This document shows positions 18,016 to 27,092 of a DNA stretch of 64,000 nt, piece by piece. The DNA comes from an uncultured Eubacterium sp. (GTDB lineage: Bacteria > Bacillota > Clostridia > Lachnospirales > Lachnospiraceae), in NCBI GenBank assembly GCA_910577295.1, contig CAJTLS010000002.1:62348-126347 (forward strand), given 5' to 3'. Each line of letters opens with the position of its first letter. Position 1 is the stretch's first letter. The translations under genes were made by a program, and so were the position numbers. The notes beneath the pieces were generated by a model, which searched no databases, was not told the origin of the DNA, and saw only the letters and a program-made list of their open reading frames with translations.

Positions 18016-18043
18016 TGAAATTACCCCCCATGCTGCATCCTTG

Positions 18044-18616
18044 TCAAATCAGTTGCATTCCCAGATATGCCGCATTCAAATCATCCTGCGTAATACCAAG
18101 ATAACGTTTCGTAACTTTAAAATCACTGTGATTATAAATTTCCATAATGACTACCGGAGAAACCGCATTACTCGTCCATGCATGATAGCCAAAAGTCTTG
18201 CGCAAACTGTGGCAGGAAATCTTTCCATTGAGACCAATCGCTGCCGCTGCCGCACGAATGATACGCCATGCCTGTACCCGGCTAATCGCCTTGGCGTCTT
18301 TGCGGTTATTGGCGAAAATAAATTCTCCCCGACGGTGGAGGAACTGCTGCCGCAGCGCACCAATGACCTGTTTGTTCAAGGCAATCGTTTTCGTCTTTTT
18401 TGTCTTTTTCTCCGTTACTGTAATATGAGTGTGAAATTTCTTTTGTTTTTCATCGTATACATCGGACCATTGTAAACGTAATAAATCGCTGACTCTTAAC
18501 GCTGTATATACTCCCATGACAATCAAGGTATAATTCCGCAGTTGTCCCTTTTTCAAATAGTATCCTGCCAGTTCTTTTAACTGTTTCTTACTTCTGATTG
18601 GTTCTGTTTCTGCCAT
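18044..18616 (-). CDS. Small tyrosine recombinase (FimB/RecV-like invertase)
   Basis: The protein is 190 aa, consisting almost only of the catalytic domain, with no N-terminal core-binding (SAM-like) domain of ordinary length. This size is typical of FimB/FimE and RecV DNA invertases. The catalytic set is intact: Arg41 (ALRVSDLL), Lys in the KKTKKTK beta-hairpin (~74), His136-x-x-Arg139 (CHSLRKTF), His163 (NHSDF) and nucleophile Tyr172 (KRYLG). It lies 63 bp from one of two 24-bp inverted repeats (18679-18702 and 18870-18893), pointing away from them. The recombinase most likely inverts that segment. This assignment rests on domain size, intact residues and neighbouring sites; a role in phage-like integration is less likely, since no phage genes are present. 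Confidence 0.88.
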   Translation of the reverse strand: MAETEPIRSKKQLKELAGYYLKKGQLRNYTLIVMGVYTALRVSDLLRLQWSDVYDEKQKKFHTHITVTEKKTKKTKTIALNKQVIGALRQQFLHRRGEFIFANNRKDAKAISRVQAWRIIRAAAAAIGLNGKISCHSLRKTFGYHAWTSNAVSPVVIMEIYNHSDFKVTKRYLGITQDDLNAAYLGMQLI

Positions 18617-18678
18617 AATAATATGCCCCCTTATCTTTGATAGTCTAAGTATAACCTATCAGAGACAAGAGGACACCC

Positions 18679-18893
18679 GTAACATTTTTACTAATCTGTT
18701 ACTAATATTATCACCAAATAGGAGAAGTTTCAAGGAAAACTTCTTTGCTTAATAATTTATGTCCTCAATAGATATATTTTAATAAATTGATAAAATTAGG
18801 AGATACTTTTTTTGTTTAAGGCGGTTAGTGTTATTGTAAAACGCAGAAAATTAGGGCTTTTCCCAGAATGTAACAGATTAGTAATTTTGTTAC
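18679..18893. promoter_or_regulatory. Candidate invertible DNA switch with 24-bp inverted repeats
   Basis: Left repeat 18679-18702 and right repeat 18870-18893 are inverted copies matching at 21 of 24 positions. The core TTACTAATCTGTTAC (left) and GTAACAGATTAGTAA (right) is perfect over 15 bp. Each repeat is itself GTAACA-N12-TGTTAC, the symmetric half-site layout of a tyrosine recombinase crossover site. The enclosed 167 bp are AT-rich and non-coding, with a hairpin AGAAGTTT/AAACTTCT at 18723-18744 followed by TTGCTT. A weak promoter (TTGCTT 18745-18750, 18 bp, TAGATA 18769-18774) can be drawn on the plus strand. The segment separates the recombinase gene from the CFI-box gene and so could switch transcription between them. 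Confidence 0.72.
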
Positions 18894-18986
18894 ATTTTTA
18901 TTTGTTCCCGTATTTTAGGCATATGTTTCTCTCACAAAATGCCTGTAATCAGAAAAATACATAAAGAAAAGAAATGGAGGACTACA

Positions 18987-19730
18987 ATGGCAAGAGCATA
19001 TTATTTTGACTACCTTGCACCGGATGAGATGATGAATGTCGACACGGCAGGCGAATACTGGGCCAAAATCGTAGTTGAGTCGCTACGGAAATACGGTGTG
19101 AAAATGGAAGGTGATTTTTACCGTCATACTCCTTTTCTTGAGCGTGGATACAAAGTACGCGGTTTTCACAGTTATTTGCTGAATTATCTTCCCGATGGCA
19201 TGATTGCGGACAGCGACAGGAGAATAGAAATGTCCCTGACTATTGATAATAAATTAATTATTGATTTCAAGACCGACCCGCTGCTTCCGCAAATCGCAAA
19301 CGGTGAGATTGTGGACGACATCCGTCAGAAACTAATCGAACACAATATGATACAAAAAGATGCTGCCGCATTCATTGCCAAAAGCAGTATGATACAAAGT
19401 AATTCTACCACTCCTGCCGGCAAGAGCAACAGCCATAAAAATACGAAAAGGCACAAAAGACGGAATGGCTGCTATGTAGCTACTGCCGTTTATGGTTCTT
19501 ACAACTGTTCAGAATTATGGGTACTTCGCCGCTTCCGGGACGGCTTTCTCGCAAAAAGATGGTACGGAAAGTTATTGATTCGTCTCTATTATGCAATCAG
19601 TCCCTCTTTGGTGAAAATATTTGGCGACGCAAAATGGTTTAAAAAAATCTGCAGACCATTACTTGACGGAATGGTTACAAAACTGGAAGCAAAAGGGATT
19701 AGTAATTCCCCTTATAATGATTGTTACTGA
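18987..19730 (+). CDS. CFI-box C-terminal domain protein of unknown function
   Basis: The protein is about 247 aa. The N-terminal ~130 residues (ARAYYFDYLAPDEMM to QKLIEHNMIQKD) match no family I recognise. A basic linker with KNTKRHKRR leads to a C-terminal domain starting CYVATAVYGSYNCSE, then LRRFRDGFLAK, WYGKLLIRLYYAISPSL and WFKKICRPLLDG. This is the widespread CFI-box type C-terminal domain of Firmicutes proteins. No signal peptide; one amphipathic or membrane-touching segment is possible in the CTERM part. ATG 18987 follows GGAGG by 6 nt. The start lies 94 bp from the right inverted repeat of the candidate switch, so its expression may be phase-variable. The function is unknown. Confidence 0.75.
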   Translation: MARAYYFDYLAPDEMMNVDTAGEYWAKIVVESLRKYGVKMEGDFYRHTPFLERGYKVRGFHSYLLNYLPDGMIADSDRRIEMSLTIDNKLIIDFKTDPLLPQIANGEIVDDIRQKLIEHNMIQKDAAAFIAKSSMIQSNSTTPAGKSNSHKNTKRHKRRNGCYVATAVYGSYNCSELWVLRRFRDGFLAKRWYGKLLIRLYYAISPSLVKIFGDAKWFKKICRPLLDGMVTKLEAKGISNSPYNDCY

Positions 19731-19740
19731 CGTTCTGTGA

Positions 19741-19782
19741 CGGAGACATATCCTCTTACGTCTCCCCGACTTTATTTTTTAA
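19741..19782 (+). terminator. Intrinsic terminator after the CFI-box gene
   Basis: GGAGAC (19742-19747) pairs with GTCTCC (19760-19765), followed by a T-rich stretch TTTATTTTTT. Confidence 0.6.
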
Positions 19783-19890
19783 CAGCTTAAACCGCTTAAC
19801 TAGCGGACAAAAGTCACTTGTTCTCCGCATTCATCTGTGCTATATTACAAGACATCCCCTCACTCTCCTCACACAGAGGAGGGGTCTTAT

Positions 19891-20928
19891 ATGAGATATT
19901 TATTAAAACAATTCAATAGTCAGAAAATGTTCCTGCGAAAGGGAACGTCTATTCTGCTCTCATTGGCGCTTATCGCCACATTATTCACAACACATGTTAC
20001 GTCCGTACAGTCTGCCAGCGGCTATGCTCTTGTTCTCTTATCCAGATACAACTGCACATTGAGAATTGGACAGAGCTGCTTTCTCACGGGATTCGCCAGC
20101 AATGGCAAACGTATTGTCTGGAAAAGCAGTAAATCAAGCGTTGCCTCTGTCAACACTTACGGGCAAATCACCGCAAAAAAAGCGGGAACCTGCAAAATTA
20201 CAGGCAAAGTAACGGGTGGGGAAGCCAGTTGTCAGGTGACGGTTGAAAAGACTCAAATCACCTTGTCGGCATCTAATCTCACGATAGAAAATGGGACCTG
20301 TGCGACGATAAAGGCAAGTACATCTAACGGCTCGTCCGTCACATGGAAATCCCAAAAATCAAGCGTTGCCACGATAGATGAAAACGGCAGGATAACGGCA
20401 CGAAAACCCGGCGAGACGAATCTCACCGCAAAAGCAGACGGAAGCACAAAAATATGCCGGTTGACAGTAAAAAAGCCAAAAATTACGCTGAGCCGGAAAA
20501 GCGCTTCCCTTTACCGAAAACAGAGTCTGGCCCTGCAGGCAAAGACATCTTCCGGCCGGAGCGTGACATGGAGGACAAAGAAAAAAAGCGTCGCCACGAT
20601 AAGCAAAAGCGGCAGAGTGACCGCGATAAAACACGGAACGGCAATTATTACTGCCAATCTGGACGGCGTAACAAAGGAATGCGAGATTATCGTAAAATCT
20701 CCAACAATTTCATTGAGCAAATCGTCCGCCACGATTAAAAAGGGAAAATCGTTAAAGCTGACAGCTACGGTAAGTTCCGGCAATACGCCTGTATGGAAAA
20801 GCAGTAAATCGGCTGTCGCCAGCGTGGACAGCACGGGAAAAGTAACCGCTAAAAAGAAAGGAATCTGCTATATCTATGCCTCGGAAGACGGCACAAAAGA
20901 AGCCTGTCACATACAGGTAACCGTATAA
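19891..20928 (+). CDS. Secreted Ig-like (Big2) repeat protein
   Basis: The protein is about 345 aa. An N-terminal signal peptide (hydrophobic ILLSLALIATLFTTHV, cleavage near VQSASG) is followed by four Big2-type Ig-like modules of ~75-80 residues. Each ends with a VASV..G.ITAKK.G...I-like strand pattern (for example SVNTYGQITAKKAG, TIDENGRITARKPG, SVDSTGKVTAKKKG). The protein is modular with nothing catalytic, no LPXTG and no C-terminal hydrophobic tail, so surface attachment would rely on the modules themselves. ATG 19891 follows GAGGAGGGG by 6 nt. Such arrays serve as adhesins or spacers in related organisms. It is monocistronic. Confidence 0.83.
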   Translation: MRYLLKQFNSQKMFLRKGTSILLSLALIATLFTTHVTSVQSASGYALVLLSRYNCTLRIGQSCFLTGFASNGKRIVWKSSKSSVASVNTYGQITAKKAGTCKITGKVTGGEASCQVTVEKTQITLSASNLTIENGTCATIKASTSNGSSVTWKSQKSSVATIDENGRITARKPGETNLTAKADGSTKICRLTVKKPKITLSRKSASLYRKQSLALQAKTSSGRSVTWRTKKKSVATISKSGRVTAIKHGTAIITANLDGVTKECEIIVKSPTISLSKSSATIKKGKSLKLTATVSSGNTPVWKSSKSAVASVDSTGKVTAKKKGICYIYASEDGTKEACHIQVTV

Positions 20929-21057
20929 TCATTGTTATGTAGTGGAGAGTTGAGGGGATACAAAAAGAAACCATTGTTTTCATTTGCGGCAGTAGATTTC
21001 TTTTCGGGATTATGATAGTATAGGTAACAGAAAAATGTTCTCGAAATGGAGTTTACT

Positions 21058-22626
21058 ATGAATAAATACAAAAAAACATTACAACAACTGGAAAGGGCTT
21101 CTTTCCATCGAAGTGCGGTGCTTGTCATCGAAGGTCTGCTCATTGGCCTTTTAGCAGGATTAACCGCCGTTGCCTACCGCTATTGTCTTACCTATGCGGA
21201 GGAAGGTCTCTCTTTTATTCTACATACTATTCAAGGGAATCCTTGGAAGATTTCCTTATGGTTCTTGGCATTGGCTGCGATGGGTATCATTGTGGCGCGC
21301 ATTGTCAAATGGGAACACATGTCTTCCGGTTCCGGTATTCCACAGGTTTCCGGTGAAGTGAAAGGCTATCTTGATCCTGTCTGGTGGCGCGTCGTTGTCG
21401 CCAAATTTACGGGCGGTACATTATGTATTTTAGGCGGGTTATCCCTCGGACGGGAGGGCCCCTCCATTCAGCTCGGCGCGATGGCAGCAAAAGGTTACTC
21501 GCGCATGCGCAATTATAACAAAACAAAAGAAATTGGCCTGCTTTCCTGCGGCGCCGGAGCCGGATTGGCCGCCGCCTTTAACGCCCCGCTTGCTGGTATT
21601 TTATTCGTGTTGGAAGAAATTCACCACACGTTCGACCGCACGATGCTCGTTGCGGGAATGGTAGCTACGGTAACTGCCGATTACATATCAAAAATCTTCT
21701 TTTCCCAGTCCGCCATTTTTTCTTTTCGTACATCCACCTTGCCGCTGCGCTACTATTGGCTGCTTGCCATTTGCGGCGTTCTTCTCGGACTGGCAGGGGC
21801 CGGATACAACCGAATCATGCTGAACGGACAGGCTCTCTTTCACCGTTTCAAAAATATTCCGAAAGAAATCCAGATTGCCATTCCATTTCTGATGGCAGGT
21901 ATTTTAGGACTTACCATTCCGGAAGTTCTTGCTGGCGGCCACCGCATGATTGTCCTGTTGGAAGAGGGAAGACCCACATTGATTACGCTCGTCATTCTAC
22001 TGACCGTCAAATTTGTTTTTTCGACCATATCATTTGGCTCCGGCGCTCCCGGCGGTATCTTTTTCCCACTCCTTATTTTGGGTGCATATGTCGGCGCCAT
22101 TTTCGGCGTACTTGCGATGAAAGTATTTCCTCTGTCGGATGATTTGCTGCCACAGTTTATTGTCCTCGGCATGGCCGGCTTATTTGCCGGAATCGTTCGG
22201 GCCCCGATTACCGGTATCGTCCTCATAACGGAAATGACAGGTAATATGCACCGGATGCTTGATATTGCCGTTGTGAGCATTTTCGCTTATATTATGGCAA
22301 ATATTGTTGGCAGCAAGCCTATTTACACCTCTCTTCTTGACAATATTTTACACCAACAAAAAGAACTAAATATCGAAAAGGGCGCGGAAAAAGTTCTTGT
22401 CACCTATGTCATTCCTTTTGATAGTGAAATCTGCAATAAAAAAATCTGCCAGATAGTCTGGCAGAAAAATACATTAGTTGCTTCTATCGAACGGGACGGC
22501 CATACGATTACCCCAAAGGGAGATACCGTCATCCTGCCCGGCGACCAGCTTATGGTACTCATTGGCCGCCAGTACTATGCTGTCGATAACGCCGCTTATG
22601 AAAAATTGATTTACGGAGAGGAATAA
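21058..22626 (+). CDS. ClC-family chloride/proton antiporter with TrkA-C domain
   Basis: The protein is about 522 aa. All ClC selectivity motifs are present: SSGSGIPQVSG, SLGREGPSIQLG with the gating glutamate retained, and GAPGGIFFPLLILGA. Keeping that glutamate indicates either gating or H+/Cl- exchange; prokaryotic members are commonly exchangers. About ten hydrophobic segments end near residue 430. A cytosolic C-terminal TrkA-C-like domain follows (VIPFDSEICNKKICQI, then ILPGDQLMVLIG), a likely ligand-sensing module. ATG 21058 is preferred to ATG 21046, since TGGAG overlaps the latter and lies 6 nt before the former. The gene ends 4 bp from the convergent sulfotransferase gene. Confidence 0.92.
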   Translation: MNKYKKTLQQLERASFHRSAVLVIEGLLIGLLAGLTAVAYRYCLTYAEEGLSFILHTIQGNPWKISLWFLALAAMGIIVARIVKWEHMSSGSGIPQVSGEVKGYLDPVWWRVVVAKFTGGTLCILGGLSLGREGPSIQLGAMAAKGYSRMRNYNKTKEIGLLSCGAGAGLAAAFNAPLAGILFVLEEIHHTFDRTMLVAGMVATVTADYISKIFFSQSAIFSFRTSTLPLRYYWLLAICGVLLGLAGAGYNRIMLNGQALFHRFKNIPKEIQIAIPFLMAGILGLTIPEVLAGGHRMIVLLEEGRPTLITLVILLTVKFVFSTISFGSGAPGGIFFPLLILGAYVGAIFGVLAMKVFPLSDDLLPQFIVLGMAGLFAGIVRAPITGIVLITEMTGNMHRMLDIAVVSIFAYIMANIVGSKPIYTSLLDNILHQQKELNIEKGAEKVLVTYVIPFDSEICNKKICQIVWQKNTLVASIERDGHTITPKGDTVILPGDQLMVLIGRQYYAVDNAAYEKLIYGEE

Positions 22627-22630
22627 GCCT

Positions 22631-24655
22631 CTACACGGAAGTTTTCTTTATATATTTGCCCGTTTTATAAAGTTTATCCTCAACAACGAGATACAATTGA
22701 TAAGTATCCGATGGAAGATTTTCCAGATGCGCGGTATGCGCATATGTCATACCACTGAAAATCGGCATTGTCTGATACGTGTCACTGTAATCAACTACAT
22801 AATTTCCCTTTTCACCAAAGAGGTATATCTTCCGCAATTGATGGTCGGTCGCCTGTACCATTAAAATATCTTCCTGTAACCAGTAATCGACTTTTTGATT
22901 TCGTATCCGCTTCACTTTTCCCGTCATTTCTTCCGGGTAATCTTCACTGTTTAATTCTTCCGGACGGCGCAATTCCCCAGCAAAATAATCTTTCGTCGGT
23001 TTTATCGGACGCGCCAATTGCTCAACATCCGGCTCAAAATTATAACCACGGAAATATCCCGGCCGCACACCGTATTCTGCAAGTACTTCCCCGCTCTCAA
23101 AATCATACTCGTATACGCCGCCCATATCTCCGTCAACAGGCTCTGCATAAGAACCCGCCATATTATATACCCGCCTCTTATCCGGCACAAAAATACCATT
23201 CGCACGAATTCTTGTCTTCGCACTGGCAAACCGTTTATAAAGGCTCACCGTCATTTCTTTTTCATTTACATCGTAGAAACTGACATAGGAAAGCGGATCG
23301 CCGTCAAAAGATTTTGCCGGACGACGCCTTGCCCAGTGATTGTCATATACCATAATATGCTTCGTATCCGGATTTCCATCGAAGTCTTCCTCAACTTCAT
23401 ATGCCGCATGCTGCTGATACACCCATGGCACTTCGCCGACCGGTTTCAGCAGATATTTTGTCATCGGCGTTCCTTTCCAAAATTCCGGGTCTGCCAGAAG
23501 CCAACGGAGCTTTTTCGTGCCGTAATCAACACAAATCACAGAATGAATATTGCGCAGAGAAATGAGAATCGAATTATCTTTCTCATAATATGCTGCCGAG
23601 TTGACATGGCACCAGTCCATTAAGTCCTTGTAAGTATCATCAAACAAATCCCATATATGCAGACTCCACACGATTTCACCCGTGTTTCTATCAATTTCAA
23701 TTACCATATCCTCGGTATGCTCAAGCATTGTATTACTTCCTGCCAGAATATTGCCGTCGATTTTCTCCTCCGCCGTGTGGTGTACGCCGTTCTTTGTGTG
23801 ATAGGTCTTAAAAATGCGCCCCATGTAATCCATATCATGGGACTGTACTGTCTGTGGATTCGAAAAAGACGGAGTGGCGATATCTTTTTCCATATAGAAA
23901 AAATGTCCTTTTGACAATGGGAAAATGCCATATCCCCTCGGTTTGCGCCGCAGGAAGAAACGGATGTCGCCATCCCTGTCGAAAGCGCACGTATGAATAT
24001 CTACGCCGCCGTTAATCAGGATAAACGGAAACGCCGGTTTTTCCGGTTTTTTCTTCACTATAATGCAATCTCTCATATATCCCGGTAAGTTTTTCGTGTC
24101 AATCGGAATCGTATGACTTGCTAATGTCTGATTATAATCATCCAGCAATTCTATCAGAACCTGATTTTGCATTCCCGGATATAAGCCTAAAATAGGTACT
24201 CTATGTTTCTTCGCAGATGGCAGTTCAGAAACATAATCCGTCTCCGGTGTCTTTCCCTTTGTTGTCACCCTTACTCTGCACGCTGCCTCGGTTACAAATA
24301 ACGCCAGCGCAACAAGCGGAGATTCTCCATAGGGATTTCGTATTACATACATATGGTCAAACGTAAACTCGCCGCCTTCAAGCATCGTTTGTAAAACAAA
24401 GTCTCTTGACTGGGTTTTAACTGCCAAACAATTCTCCTGCCACATATTTGTTTTATACTGCGCTTTCTGCGGGCGTACAAAATTATCTGCCTGCATTCTC
24501 GCTTTCTTATCCAGTAAACCGAGACCACCTACTACCAACTCTGCACCATCGGATAATCGAATCGTTTTATCCTTTAGCGTGATGCTTTTTCTTTTAACCT
24601 TTCGTAATACTTTACCCTTTACCCTTTTACACGAAGCAACTAAAACATTTTCCAT
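22631..24655 (-). CDS. Aryl-sulfate sulfotransferase (ASST family)
   Basis: The protein is 674 aa. It transfers sulfate between phenolic compounds in the classical PAPS-independent reaction. An N-terminal beta domain (FVLQTMLEGGEFTF, RNPYGESPLVALALF, ILGLYPGMQNQVLIEL) is followed by a six-bladed propeller with all expected active-site positions: His292-His293 (GVHHTAEEKIDGNIL), His350 and Asn352 (DWCHVNSAAYY), Arg368 (ISLRNIHSV) and His416 (YQQHAAYE). These align by pattern with the catalytic histidine/arginine set known from E. coli AssT. There is no signal peptide, so unlike the periplasmic enzymes it should be cytoplasmic. It is the last gene behind cysD, cysN and cysC, and the neighbours suggest it is fed by activated sulfate. 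GGAGG lies 10 nt before ATG 24655. Confidence 0.88.
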   Translation of the reverse strand: MENVLVASCKRVKGKVLRKVKRKSITLKDKTIRLSDGAELVVGGLGLLDKKARMQADNFVRPQKAQYKTNMWQENCLAVKTQSRDFVLQTMLEGGEFTFDHMYVIRNPYGESPLVALALFVTEAACRVRVTTKGKTPETDYVSELPSAKKHRVPILGLYPGMQNQVLIELLDDYNQTLASHTIPIDTKNLPGYMRDCIIVKKKPEKPAFPFILINGGVDIHTCAFDRDGDIRFFLRRKPRGYGIFPLSKGHFFYMEKDIATPSFSNPQTVQSHDMDYMGRIFKTYHTKNGVHHTAEEKIDGNILAGSNTMLEHTEDMVIEIDRNTGEIVWSLHIWDLFDDTYKDLMDWCHVNSAAYYEKDNSILISLRNIHSVICVDYGTKKLRWLLADPEFWKGTPMTKYLLKPVGEVPWVYQQHAAYEVEEDFDGNPDTKHIMVYDNHWARRRPAKSFDGDPLSYVSFYDVNEKEMTVSLYKRFASAKTRIRANGIFVPDKRRVYNMAGSYAEPVDGDMGGVYEYDFESGEVLAEYGVRPGYFRGYNFEPDVEQLARPIKPTKDYFAGELRRPEELNSEDYPEEMTGKVKRIRNQKVDYWLQEDILMVQATDHQLRKIYLFGEKGNYVVDYSDTYQTMPIFSGMTYAHTAHLENLPSDTYQLYLVVEDKLYKTGKYIKKTSV

Positions 24656-24691
24656 TCGTGTTGTTCCTCCATGTGATTAATTTTCAAGCCG

Positions 24692-25279
24692 CTAACTGCA
24701 GCAAATAAACTGAGCCACCATATCGTATACCTGTTTCGCACACGCTATCGGCGTATTGTCTTTCGTATCAAGAACCAATTCTGCATGCAATGGTTCCTCA
24801 TACAAAGAATCTTTTCCTGTAAAATTTTTAATATTTTTTTTGTATAACCCTTTTGGGTCTCTTTGCGCACACGTCTCAAAGTCCGTACTGACATAAACTT
24901 CGATAAAGCCGCCTTCTCTGACACGTCCTCTGGCGAACTCCCGCATCTTCCGAAACGGTGAGATAAAGGAAACTAAGGCAATCATCCCGGCATCGGCAAA
25001 TAGAGCTGCAATCTCGCCAATTCTCCGTATATTTTCATTTCGCTCCTCATCGCTAAATCCCAAATCCGAATTAATCCCGTGGCGGATGTTGTCGCCATCC
25101 AGTAAATAGGCGGCGTGCCCCGCATCAATCAGCATCTTTTCGACTTCCACGGCAATCGTCGATTTGCCGGAACCGGACAGGCCGGTAAACCACACGACAA
25201 GTCCTTTCTGGCCCAATACCTTTTGCCTGTCTGCTTCGGTTACTTTATTTGGGTGCCAGACAATATTATTATTATTCAT
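24692..25279 (-). CDS. cysC: Adenylylsulfate (APS) kinase
   Basis: The protein is about 195 aa. It phosphorylates APS to PAPS. The P-loop GLSGSGKST is at residues 33-41, and DGDNIRHGIN, SFISPFRKMRE and FIEVYVSTDFE are characteristic substrate-binding blocks. Later GLYKKNIKNFTGKDSLYEEP completes the family pattern. ATG 25279 has AGAGG 7 nt upstream; the longer frame begins with TTG. This intact kinase compensates for the decayed kinase tail of the adjacent CysN. It lies 12 bp after cysN and 36 bp before the sulfotransferase gene. Confidence 0.95.
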   Translation of the reverse strand: MNNNNIVWHPNKVTEADRQKVLGQKGLVVWFTGLSGSGKSTIAVEVEKMLIDAGHAAYLLDGDNIRHGINSDLGFSDEERNENIRRIGEIAALFADAGMIALVSFISPFRKMREFARGRVREGGFIEVYVSTDFETCAQRDPKGLYKKNIKNFTGKDSLYEEPLHAELVLDTKDNTPIACAKQVYDMVAQFICCS

Positions 25280-25291
25280 AAGCAAACCTCT

Positions 25292-27085
25292 TTATACTCT
25301 GAAAATGGCTCCCACTTCTTTTAACAAATCCGTAATCCTCCAAATGCCTTTTTCGTAGTCCTTATCTGCCAACTGCAGATCAGGAGAAAGATTTGTCGTA
25401 ATTTCATTGCCTACCCATATTATTTCAAACTCACGCTCCATAACCATCTTCATAATCTTGTAATCAGACTGTGTCAGGTCGGTAGCTGTAACAATCAAAA
25501 TGATACCGGCATCCAGCATAAGATTTGCCACTTCGGCAAAGCGCCGTATCTGCTCCGTGTGATCCTGCACATCGGATTTTTTCGTATCTGCCCCTACTCC
25601 ATACAGATAACTTCCCATTCCCATATAATAAACAAAACGACCACGGTTCAGTAAATCCCGCTCTAACATCTTGGCGAGTTTTTTCTTTCCTGTTCCCTCC
25701 GGCCCAGTCAGCACAAGCAGATTTGGTTTCTGCGCATAATGCTCCATGCGCTCCTCAGCGGACACATCGCTTACTTCCCACTTAAAGTTACGCAGCATTG
25801 CTCCCTTGCGAAGTTCCTGCTCTTCGTCCGGTAAGGCGGCTGTAATGATTCCCCCTCCGGCAATCTCATAATTGTCGACAATAACAAACCGGCTCGTTCC
25901 CGCCAAATCGCTCACCAAGTCAAAGGCTATCGGCTTATCTGTGCGAATCACACATTCTGCTACTTCGTTTCTCCCTACTGACGTTTTCTCCTGCGTGGCT
26001 GAAAGGTTTGAGGAATTAATAACCCCTTTGACACATTCAAGCTCCGCCTTGACTTTGTCTGCTCCTATTTTCAAGTAATACGTTTTTCCGCTTACCAAAT
26101 CATTTTTCCCGAGCCAGAAAATATTGGCGGTTATGCGGGAAGCCGTCTGCGGCGGCTTTTCATCGGCCACACTCATCAACTCGCCGCGGGTAATGTAAAT
26201 CTGCTCCTCCATCGTAAAACCAATCGCCATATTCGGCACGGCAACTTCTATCGCAGGAGCATGGAACACCTCGATATTTTTTACATGGCTCCGCTTTCCT
26301 GATGGATAAAACACAACTTCCTGCCCTGCGCGAATCGTTCCCGACTCAATCGTTCCGGCAATAATTCGTCTGTCATCCCCATTGCGGGTAAACTTATAGA
26401 CATCTTGAACCGGCATACGGAACGTCTGGTTTTCCTTATCGCCCTCACTCTCAAATGCGTCCAGAACTTCAAGGACGCACATACCATCATACCAAGGCAT
26501 TTTATCGCTCTTTTTCACAATATTTTCTCCGGCAAAAGAACTTACCGGAAGGACAAATTTCGGCGTTATGGAAATTTGTTTTAAAAATTCAATATATTCT
26601 TCTTTCACCCGCTCATAAACGGCCTCGTCATAATCTACTAAATCCATCTTATTGATGACGACTGCAATCTGCTTAATTCCTAACATGGAAAGCATATACG
26701 CATGACGGCGGGAATTTTCCTGCACACCCTCTTTCGCATCAATCATCAACAGAGCGGCCTCCGCGCGGGAGGCTCCGGTAATCATATTTTTCAAAAACTC
26801 AATGTGTCCCGGAGCGTCAAGAATAATATAATCCCGTTTTTCTGTCTTAAAGAAACAGCGGGCGGTATCTATCGTAATTCCCTGCGACTGTTCGTCTTTC
26901 AAAGCATCCAGAAGAAACGCATATTCAAACGGTTTGGAATTTCGGCGGCACGTCTCTTTTACCTGCTCCAGTTTGCCTTCCGGCAGCGAATCAGTGTCCG
27001 CCAGCAGGCGTCCCATCAACGTTGATTTGCCATGGTCTACGTGACCTACAATTACAATATTCATATCTTCTTTTTTCACTGTCAC
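25292..27085 (-). CDS. cysN: Sulfate adenylyltransferase subunit 1 (CysN) fused to a degenerate APS kinase-like domain
   Basis: The protein is about 597 aa. Residues 1-440 form a translation-factor-like GTPase: GHVDHGKST (14-22), DAPGH (89-93), NKMD (144-147), then EF-Tu-like beta-barrels. CysN drives CysD in making APS from ATP and sulfate. Residues ~445-597 resemble an APS kinase domain as in CysNC/NodQ, but the P-loop reads GPEGTGKKK (461-469), with Lys instead of Ser/Thr, and the DGDNIR block is replaced by MGMGSYLYG. This half is probably inactive. The start is GTG 27085 or GTG 27079 (GGAGG at 3 or 9 nt); ATG 27064 is too far away. It follows cysD by 7 bp. Confidence 0.92.
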   Translation of the reverse strand: MTVKKEDMNIVIVGHVDHGKSTLMGRLLADTDSLPEGKLEQVKETCRRNSKPFEYAFLLDALKDEQSQGITIDTARCFFKTEKRDYIILDAPGHIEFLKNMITGASRAEAALLMIDAKEGVQENSRRHAYMLSMLGIKQIAVVINKMDLVDYDEAVYERVKEEYIEFLKQISITPKFVLPVSSFAGENIVKKSDKMPWYDGMCVLEVLDAFESEGDKENQTFRMPVQDVYKFTRNGDDRRIIAGTIESGTIRAGQEVVFYPSGKRSHVKNIEVFHAPAIEVAVPNMAIGFTMEEQIYITRGELMSVADEKPPQTASRITANIFWLGKNDLVSGKTYYLKIGADKVKAELECVKGVINSSNLSATQEKTSVGRNEVAECVIRTDKPIAFDLVSDLAGTSRFVIVDNYEIAGGGIITAALPDEEQELRKGAMLRNFKWEVSDVSAEERMEHYAQKPNLLVLTGPEGTGKKKLAKMLERDLLNRGRFVYYMGMGSYLYGVGADTKKSDVQDHTEQIRRFAEVANLMLDAGIILIVTATDLTQSDYKIMKMVMEREFEIIWVGNEITTNLSPDLQLADKDYEKGIWRITDLLKEVGAIFRV

Positions 27086-27092
27086 GCACCTC

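Noticed and set aside
18044..18616. Phage or integrative-element integrase
   Set aside because: The protein is only the catalytic domain, and no phage, excisionase or attachment-site duplication is seen nearby.
18679..18893. Reading the two 24-bp repeats as a terminator stem
   Set aside because: They are 167 bp apart, each is itself palindromic, and there is no T-run after either arm.
20454..20738. Plus-strand 94-aa frame inside the Big2 protein gene
   Set aside because: Shifted frame of the repeat-rich coding region; basic, low-complexity, with no ribosome site.
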